A stretch of DNA of 64,000 nt. Source: Undaria pinnatifida. Lineage: Eukaryota > Sar > Phaeophyceae > Laminariales > Alariaceae. This document shows positions 46,901 through 55,900 of the stretch, in pieces (the first letter of the stretch is position 1; the number at the start of each line of letters is the position of its first letter). The translations under genes and the position numbers were made by a program. Where the stretch lies: contig JABAKD010000028.1 in assembly GCA_012845835.1 (NCBI GenBank), positions 8,063,632-8,127,631 on the forward strand, given 5' to 3'. The notes under the pieces are model-generated. The model saw only the letters and a list, made by a program, of their open reading frames with translations. It was not told the DNA's origin and did no database searches.

Positions 46901-49900
46901 ACAAGAAAAGAAGTTGTTGCAAGTCGCGAGTCGAACCTGGGTTACCCCAAACCCTCATTACGAGTGGTAACAATAATAATGATGAGTAATCTCAGCCCTT
47001 TTTTCGTGTCCGCTGCCGATCAGGGTGCGGTAAGCATGGCTACCCTTCCCAAAGAGCCGGTGCTACCGGAAGCCGCATTTATCGGCAGGAGCAACGTCGG
47101 CAAGAGCAGCCTGATCAACATGGTTTGCAACCGGAAGGTGCGGCGGGAAAACACACACAAAAAAAAACACAGCAAAAAACAGCAGTGCTCTACAATATAG
47201 TGCAGTACAGTCAGTAGCAAACAGCGCAAGATAACGCGAGGAAGTGCTAAGCATGTATTACACCCACAAAAAAAAAAAAGCTGCGAAAGACAGTGCTCAG
47301 CAAACATGGTGCGGGTACGGCTAGTACGAAACAGCGCGAGGTAGCGACATGAAATGCTAAGAACGTACTCGTTGACGTACTTGTTCCCTCCCGAGCTGAT
47401 GTTGGTGTTGTTTCGCCCTCCTACCCTTTTCTGCTTACGCCCGTGTTCTGTTACACGCCGCCCACCCTCTAGAACAAAAGTGTCGGCGTATATTTCACAC
47501 GCAGAAGATGTCTTCGCTAGCAAACGTCCGGCGTGCTTTTATTTGTTGTATTGTATGTAGTGTGTGTACTGGACACTTACTACCTGTCATCTCTCTAGGG
47601 TGGAGAATCAGCAGCTGGGTCCTGGGCATGCTGGATGCGGGTGAGTAGAACTACCGCTTTAATGTGATGAACAGCCACCTTCCCACACAGACGCTGGGTG
47701 CTCCGGATGTCCACAGGTTGGAAATAACGCTGTTTCGGTTCAAAACGCATGCACGCACACAAAACACGGACACCGGATGTGCTGGATGTCAATGGGTAGG
47801 GTAAACGGTTTCATGTGAGCAACGCATGCTTGCACGCCGTTGCTCGCTCGCGACTCAGCTTACCCCCCGCTGCGTGCGGCAATCCCAACCAGGCGCTGGC
47901 GTTTACCTCCAAGAGGCCCGGAAAGACCCAGCAGTTCAATTACTTCATGATGAACAACAACACGGAGAACGCGTTTTACCTCGTCGACATGCCGGGCATG
48001 GGCTACGCCAAGGCGAGGAAGGACAAGTGGGCTTGCTCGCGCGGTATTTCCCCCCCCCTTTTTTTTACGTTTAACCTCACTTTTTTTTGCGTTTTTTCGC
48101 ACACATTCGACGGTAGAGGTGTGCCGTTTTTTTTTCCCCCCCGAGACTCCTAACCTGTTGAGGAGGTGGTTATTCTGCATTCTTTACGGTTCTCCACCAC
48201 GACGGGGAAAGAGCGAACTGTCCCCGAGAAGGGCGCACGCCTCCTCACACTCCGATTCTCGAGCTTCGGACAAGAACATTATACTGTAGTTTTCACTTCC
48301 ACCAGGTACATATTTGCCCACAGGCAGTCAGATTTTGGATGCTTACTGGATTTCGTTCTTGCGCCACTCCCGTAGGCACTTCCCGGAGGGGAACCTTGTG
48401 TTCTGCATTATTGTCTTCTGAGGCTAACACTGATTTGGACATTACTGGACTGAAAATTCAAACCAGTTGAACAAGCCACCCATGGCCTGCTGTTGATATA
48501 AAAACCGATATATGTTTGCAAACTCAAGAGTGGCATTTCGTTTCGTTTGGGTTTAGGGAGACTATTTGAAACTACCAGATCAAGATGCCAACATGAAGTA
48601 ATGGAAAACCCGGGGATGTATCCCGGATGTCCCTTGACGACCGCAAGCCCCATCACTCAGAAAATGCTTTAGCCAAAAATTGCTCCGTCTATCGTAGCGC
48701 GTGTGTGTATCGGATACTTTCCTTTTTTTTTCTTCTTTGGTCGAAGTCGGTTGTTGGGCAAGGTGTAGCTCTTTTCGTAGCGCGTGTGTATCGGATACTT
48801 TTCGTTTTTTTTTTTGGTCGAAGTTGGTTGTTGAGCAACGTCTAGAGCTCCTTTCAAGGGCTAGGATCCTCAGAAGATTGCCTCAGGAGATAGAGGCGCT
48901 AGCCACCCCCGCCGCGGCACGAGTCGAATGACCAATATTGCTTGCGTGCCGTCTCACGACGGCGGCTTCCTTCCCCCCCCCCCCGGACACGTGTTACGGT
49001 AAAGATTTTCACCATTTTTTTGTTCTGGAGCTCCTCGTTTGAGGACCTCTACACCCTCCACCACAAAAAGAAAGTGATTTTGAGCTTAGTGAAACGTGCA
49101 ATCTGATGAACAAACGAAACCCGTGGCCCACGTATACGAAAAAACGGTCGTTTTTGCGAAACAACACTCTCGACCACTTGGGCTATTATAACCGTTTTAG
49201 CACTTCAGCACCGCTGTCCCGAAGTGGGGACGAAACACTTGGAGTTAGAGTATTAATGGAATAATTGTTGGAGTTCGAAATGGGTTGAGGAGCCTCGTCA
49301 TTCAGAAAAAAATGCCCAATAATGCTGCCTTGTATCGTAGCACGCGTCCCCGTTCTCCTCCCCTCTCGGGTGTTTGTGGGCTGTACGGAGAGCTGGTTGC
49401 TGCTGTGCGGTGCGCACCCACCGCGCACTTTCGCGGTACAACGCCTATTTATTGCGCTGCTGCGCGACGTATATTTTTGTTGGCCCCAGATCACAACCAA
49501 GGGTGGCAACCGTTGGCATCGCTTCCGCGCCCACCTCTCGTTGAAATCACGGGTGGAAACCGTTGACATCGATTCCGCTTCCAACCCTCGTTGACCCCCC
49601 CCCCTCGCCCGTTACCGAGGGACAACGCTATTAAGCACCATAGGCAAAACAGTCTGAAAGATTTTGAACGATAGAATGGGAACAATGTTGGAGAAGGACG
49701 AAAAAAAAAGCGAAGGGCAAAAGCAGGGTTTAGGCCGAAACCGTAGATGCGTACTGTTTCTTCCTAGATGTACAGAAGGCCTCTGACACAGTACGGAGGA
49801 ATGGGCTGTGGGAAAATATGTGGGAAATTGGGATCAGAGGAAAATGGGGAGAATGATGAAGATATGACGGGCTGCTGTGATGCTGGACGGGGAAATATCC

Positions 49901-52900
49901 AAATATGATGATATTTTACAAGGAGTTGCACAGAGATGTACACCGTCACCCAATATATTCAAGGTACATATTAATGACGTGATAGTAGCAGTCAAAGCAG
50001 CAAAGCAAGGAGTCACGATAGGGGAAGATACGGTGTCGGGGTTTATGTTTGCGGATGATTTCGTGGGAATCTCAGAAACACCCAAAGGATTGCAGGAACA
50101 GATAAGAGAACGCACTAGAGTACACTAGGAAATGGAGAATAACAGCGAACGTGAAAAAATGTGCAGTAGTAGGATATAACGAAGATAAGGTGAATCCTGT
50201 AATTTTCAAATGGAAATGGGAAGAAGATGAACTACCGATCGTAGACCAATATGCGTACCTTAGCGTAGAAATCTCAAAGGACTGCTGTTGGGATGCACAC
50301 ACATAGCGAAAGTAATAGGAAAGGGTAGATCACAGGTAGGCAAGATGGTTGCGATCCTAAGAGACCCGCACCTTGACACTAGGATTAAAATATGTATTCT
50401 GATTAATGTGATTGTACCAAAGTTAGAGTATGAAGGAGAAGTGTGGGAAGGAAACGCGTATTTTGTAAAGCAACTGGAAACAGTTCGGATGACGGCAGCT
50501 AAGAAGATACTAGGATGCTCAAGTACGACGAGTATTACAGTATTAAGAGCAGAACTAGGAATGTACCCACTTGAAACAAATGGAGACGTGAGAAAGTTGA
50601 AATGGCGATACAAAGTAAAGGATATGCCTGAAAAGAGGTTGCCAGCGATAGTTGATGATGCTGTATGGGAGAAAATAACAAGAGGGCGAGCTGGAATAAG
50701 ATGGGATAACGCAGTCGAGAAAATATGGAAGGATGTAGGGGGAGACCAAGAAGAGGAACTGTCTACAGAGACGTTTGGCGGACGGGTACAAGACAGGACT
50801 GAAATAACGAAAAGAAGAAAGGGAAAGGCAAGCGCCAACAAATATGGTGAAAGAAGAGATCACTTAGAGATATACGAAGGGTTGAGGGAAGATATTGGAA
50901 TGGAAACGTATTTGCACGGCGGAAAGGACTACGCGAAAAAGCTGACACTACGATTTCGTGTAGGGAACCTGGAGCTACCAGAAAGATGGATATATACCAG
51001 TGGTCTGGAGGAAGAGGACGTGGCTACAACTATGTGTCCGTGTGGCACAACAATAGAGAGTAGGACTCACATAGTAGTAGAATGTGAAATATGCAAGGAG
51101 GAACGGGATGCGTTAAAGGAAGAGATAAGGAAGTTAGACGTATGTGATATGGAAGAGTTTGGTCGACTAGAGAGTAGCGAGAAAACGATCGCTATCCTAG
51201 GAGATAGATGGTGGCCGCAGACGGCGAAACAGGAAGGGGAAAGGATAAGCAAACAATTTCTATGTAGTATATGGAAGGAGCGTAATGAGCGCCCAAATGT
51301 TGGAGGTGTCTCTATTAGGAGTAGGAACGGTGCTCCGTCTCGAAAGGGATGCATGGTCAATAGTCAATTGACTCAAGGCAAGCAACAAATGAGTACCCCG
51401 TCCCCCCCCCCCTCCCCCGTTGGTACAACTTTCACTTCCACCTCTCGTCGTACCCCCCCCCCCCGTCGTTGAATACGTTAAGAGACGGCAGTTTCGGGCG
51501 GTGTAAGCCACAGCTTTAGGAGCTTCCGCACTAAAACTTAGATGTCACGACTAGATGGCCGTCCGTTACAGATCAAAACGACCGTCTCGTGACACATGTT
51601 CCTATTTGACATCACCTCCCCGCTTCCACCTCCTCCAGAGCTCCCACCCGCGCTTCCAACTCTCGTCGAACCCCTTCCCACCCCTGGTAGTAGAGATGAG
51701 AAAAGAAAACAGACGAATGTGGCATGGAGAATTTTGATTGCGCTATATAGATGGTCGTAAGAAAACGATCGCTACCTTCGGAGATAGATGGTGGCCACGA
51801 AAGGCGAAACAGGAAGGGCAAAAGATAAGCAAAACAATTTTAATGTAATATATGGGGGGAGGGGGGAAGTTTTGAACGTGCTAAATGTTGGAGGTGTCTC
51901 TATTATGAGTGGAAACCGGGCTCCGTTCTCGAAAGGGATGCGTGTTGACTGGTGAAATAACTAAGGAAATCAACCAACAACCCCCCCCCCCCCTCCTTCT
52001 GGTCTACGGTCATACGACTACTGCCATGCACAAATTGAGTCCCCCCCCCCCCCCTGTATCTGCCGTCCCTAGGTGCCCGAGAAGCAGCGAAAGGAATGGG
52101 CGACGCTGTTCCGGAGCTACATCACCCGTCGGTCCTCCCTGCGCGTGCTGTTTCATCTGATCGACGGCCGTCATGGGCCTGTGGGGCAGGACCACACCAT
52201 CATGGAGCTCATGGCCGAGCTACCCGAAACGGCCAGGTCAGCCGCCAGAATGACGCGTGCAGCAATAGAGGTGGCACATTTTGGCCAAATTGTTTTCCGG
52301 ATAACGGGGCTCCTGAACCCTAAACCGTCGGAAACGGCCCATTTTTGTTTTGCAGTATCATTGTGTTTTTCTTTTTTAATATGTGACTACAGTAGGCCAT
52401 GGGTTTCTTGATGGGGTTGGACTTTTTTCAAGTGCTTACTATTAACAAGTGCTTTTTGTGTGACGTATTTGATATGGACTTCCCCAGGTGAGGAGCCTGA
52501 GAAAACTTGAAAAAAAAGTGCGCCTGTACCGCAGACCATGAAGTCACCGACCCATGTATTTCACGAGGAATACATATACTGGCAGAACACGCGCGAACGA
52601 CCTGCCATGAAACTTGTGTGAACTGAGTATCAACAACCATATCGTAGACGTAATTCACGAACACCGCCGTATTGCAAATGGAACATAGCACAAGCACGCC
52701 CAATGAGTGTGTCTGACGTATCACGCAGCTTGCAAACTTGAGTTTCGACCACGCATCGGTCGTACTCACAGGTGACGTTTTTAAATTTTTTTTTCTAAAA
52801 ACATGTCAAATATCCATGTTCGCTCGTATCCTTCCGCTCTGGACGGAAATACGGCGACCGTTAGGGATACATGCTACGACCTGTAGACTAGAGGTGTACC

Positions 52901-55900
52901 TTTTTTCTGGTTATGAGGTTCCTCACCTGAAGAGCTCCATACCTCTTCACCCAAAACCGGTTTGGAGAATGATTAAGGTACACCCAGATGAACAATCCCA
53001 TGGTCTTGAATTTGAAACACACCGAAAAGTCGTGCTGCAAAATTAGAATCACTCGTATCCCGACGATTTTGGGTCAAGACCACGGGGGATCGCACAGGAA
53101 TACTTTCGAGTAGGAAGGAGCTCGTATGGAGGCACTTCGCGTGCATGTAAAGCCACTTGGACATAGACTATGGCATCTGCGAAACAATGGTCCTTATTCC
53201 GAAAGTTTTGCGAAAAAAGCTGCTAAGATCCAATAATGCACAGAGCTTTTCTGGTGTTTTTGGCCCATTTTTTGGCCCCCATAACGTCCTGTCCCTCACG
53301 GGAATAAATTTTTTTGTTTGCCTCTAACTTTTCTCTTACGACAACAACAAAAGTTGTGCCGTCCGCCTGACGAGCAGCAAGCTTCTGGTGAAAACCGTTT
53401 GTTCGTCGGTGATGTATCCATCGTATTAGGCTCCCGCGCGTGAATTGAAGTAAATATTTTCAGCGATTTCGGGAGCTTTGGTGTTGCTGGTTCGCGAGTT
53501 CGAAATCACGAAAACTTCTCGTGAGTCACTTCTGGCTGCCTACGACTGCTGCCTGGCGCGCCCGACGTCGCCATACACCCCACCAGGAGCGCCCCTCAAT
53601 TTCACGGGCCGTGGTTGCTTGTGGGGAGCTGTAGCTGCCCGCTAGTGAAGTGCTCACGTTCAGTTGGGGATCGTTTTTTGTCTCGTTTTGTGTACCCCAA
53701 ATTTCAATCACTGCAGCACTTCAAAGTCGAGGTGTGGACCTCTGCTGAAAACCAGAGGGAAACTGATCTGAAGAGACTCACAGCACATGTGGGTGAAGCA
53801 CTCTTGGCCCTGGTGTTTGCTAACCCTAAGCCACGAACCAGCCGAAGTTCTAAACGCAGCGTGTTAACCTAGCCATGTTTTTCACTGTTCCGATAAAATA
53901 AGTGATTAGAGCCATTGGAAAACCGGGGACCAGGGGACGCTTGGGTCCCCCCGTGGCCTTAAGGAGCCCCCCCTCATTTGTAAGATATTGCCAAAAAGTG
54001 GTACAGCATTAGTACTAGGAGGAGTCCTCCAGAGAGGCGGTGGTGTGCCAGCGCAATGGGACCGCCTTATCGCGGGAAGCCGCCTTATTCATTTCAGGCC
54101 ACCCCAGCCTTGCCAAGCGGTTTTGACCGCCTTATATCGGGACACCGCCTTATTCAGACCCGCCTTAATGGGGGACCCGTGCGAGAGCAATGTGACCGCC
54201 TTATATCGGGACACCGCCTTATTCAGACCCGCCTTGATGGGGGACCCTTGCGAGAGCAATGTGACCGCCTTGTTGGGGGAAGCCGCCTTACTCGTTCCGG
54301 GTTATGAGTGCAATATTTTCGGTCGTGCCAAGCGATTTTGACCGCCTTGTATCGGGACACCGCCTTATATAGGGATACCGCTTTATTTGGACTGCCTTGT
54401 TGGGGGAGGCCGCGTTACTCGTTCCGGGTTATGAGGGCAATATCCTCGGTCGTGCCAAGCGATTTTGACCGCCTTGTATCGGGACACCGCCTTACATAGG
54501 GATGCCGCTTTATTTGGACTGCCTTGTTGGGGGAGGCCGCGTTACTCGTTCCGGGTTATGAGTGTAATGTCCTCCGTCATGCCAAGCGATTTTGACCGCC
54601 TTATATCGGGATACCGCCTTACATAGGGATACCGCTTTATTTTGACCGCCTTGTTGGGGGAAGCCACGTTACTCGTTCCGGGTTATGAGGGCAATATCCT
54701 CGGTCGTGCCAAGCAATTTTGACCTCCTTGTATAGGGATACCGCCTTATCGGGGAACCCCTGCGGTACCCCTGCCGCATCACGCGTCTATTAATAGGGTA
54801 TTGATGGTACGAGTAGCAAACGCTCGTAATATTTCCGGCCGAGTGGTACCAGGAGACCGCGATTTGACCCCTTTTGACTAATTGATCCCCTAGACAACAT
54901 TTATGCTGTATGTGATAGGAGACCGCATCGTGACCCCTTAGCTGACGGGTAGGTCACTTCTGAACGCTATACCTCGCCGGCCTGTGGCACTCGTACGCCC
55001 CCCCCCCCCCCCCCCCCCCCGCGTGCGAGATAAGATAAGCAATAATACTCATGTATCATTTGAAAGGCACATAATAATCGCCCAACTGTTGCAGGTCTCT
55101 ATTAGGAGTGGGAACGGTGCTCCGTCTCGAAATGAATGCGTGGTCCATGGTCAAATGACCAAGGCATGCCACAGCTGAGTGTGCCCCCTACCCCCCCCCC
55201 CCCCCCCCCCCCTCCCAATAGGGTATTGATGGTACGAGTAACAAACGCTCGTAATATTTACGGCCGAGTGGTACCAGGAGACCGCGATTTGACCCTTTTT
55301 GACTAATTGATCCCCTAGACAACATTTATGCTGTATGTGATAGGAGACCGCATCGTGACCCCTTAGCTGACGGGTAGGTCACTTCTGAACGCTATACCTC
55401 GCCGGCCTGTGGCACTCGTACGCCCCCCCCCCCCCCCCCCCCCCCCCCCCGCGTGCGAGATAAGATAAGCAATAATACTCATGTATTATTTGAAAGGCAC
55501 CTAATAATCGCCCAACTGTTGCAGGTCTCTATTAGGAGTGGGAACGGTGCTCCGTCTCGAAATGAATGCGTGGTCCATGGTCAAATGACCAAGGCATGCC
55601 ACAGCTGAGTGTGCCCCCTACCCCCCCCCCCCACCCGCGCTTGGTGGACGCGATGCCTGCTTGGTCAGTGAAAACTTGACCGGTATGGTAGGGATGCCAG
55701 GGTCTACGGTCATACGACTACGGCCGTGCATGACATGAGTACCCCCCCCCCCCCCCTTCTCCATTTCACAACAGCGACGGTGTGGTGTGGTGTGTGTTTT
55801 TTCTTTTCCCTTCTTCGACGTTTTGCCGAATGAAGGTACGTCGTGGTCCTGACCAAGGCGGACAAATCGGACAACTCCGTGTCCAGGGAGGTGCTAGAGA

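Noticed and set aside
50260-50863. Minus-strand frames of up to 193 codons
   Set aside because: Antisense of the LINE reverse transcriptase region.
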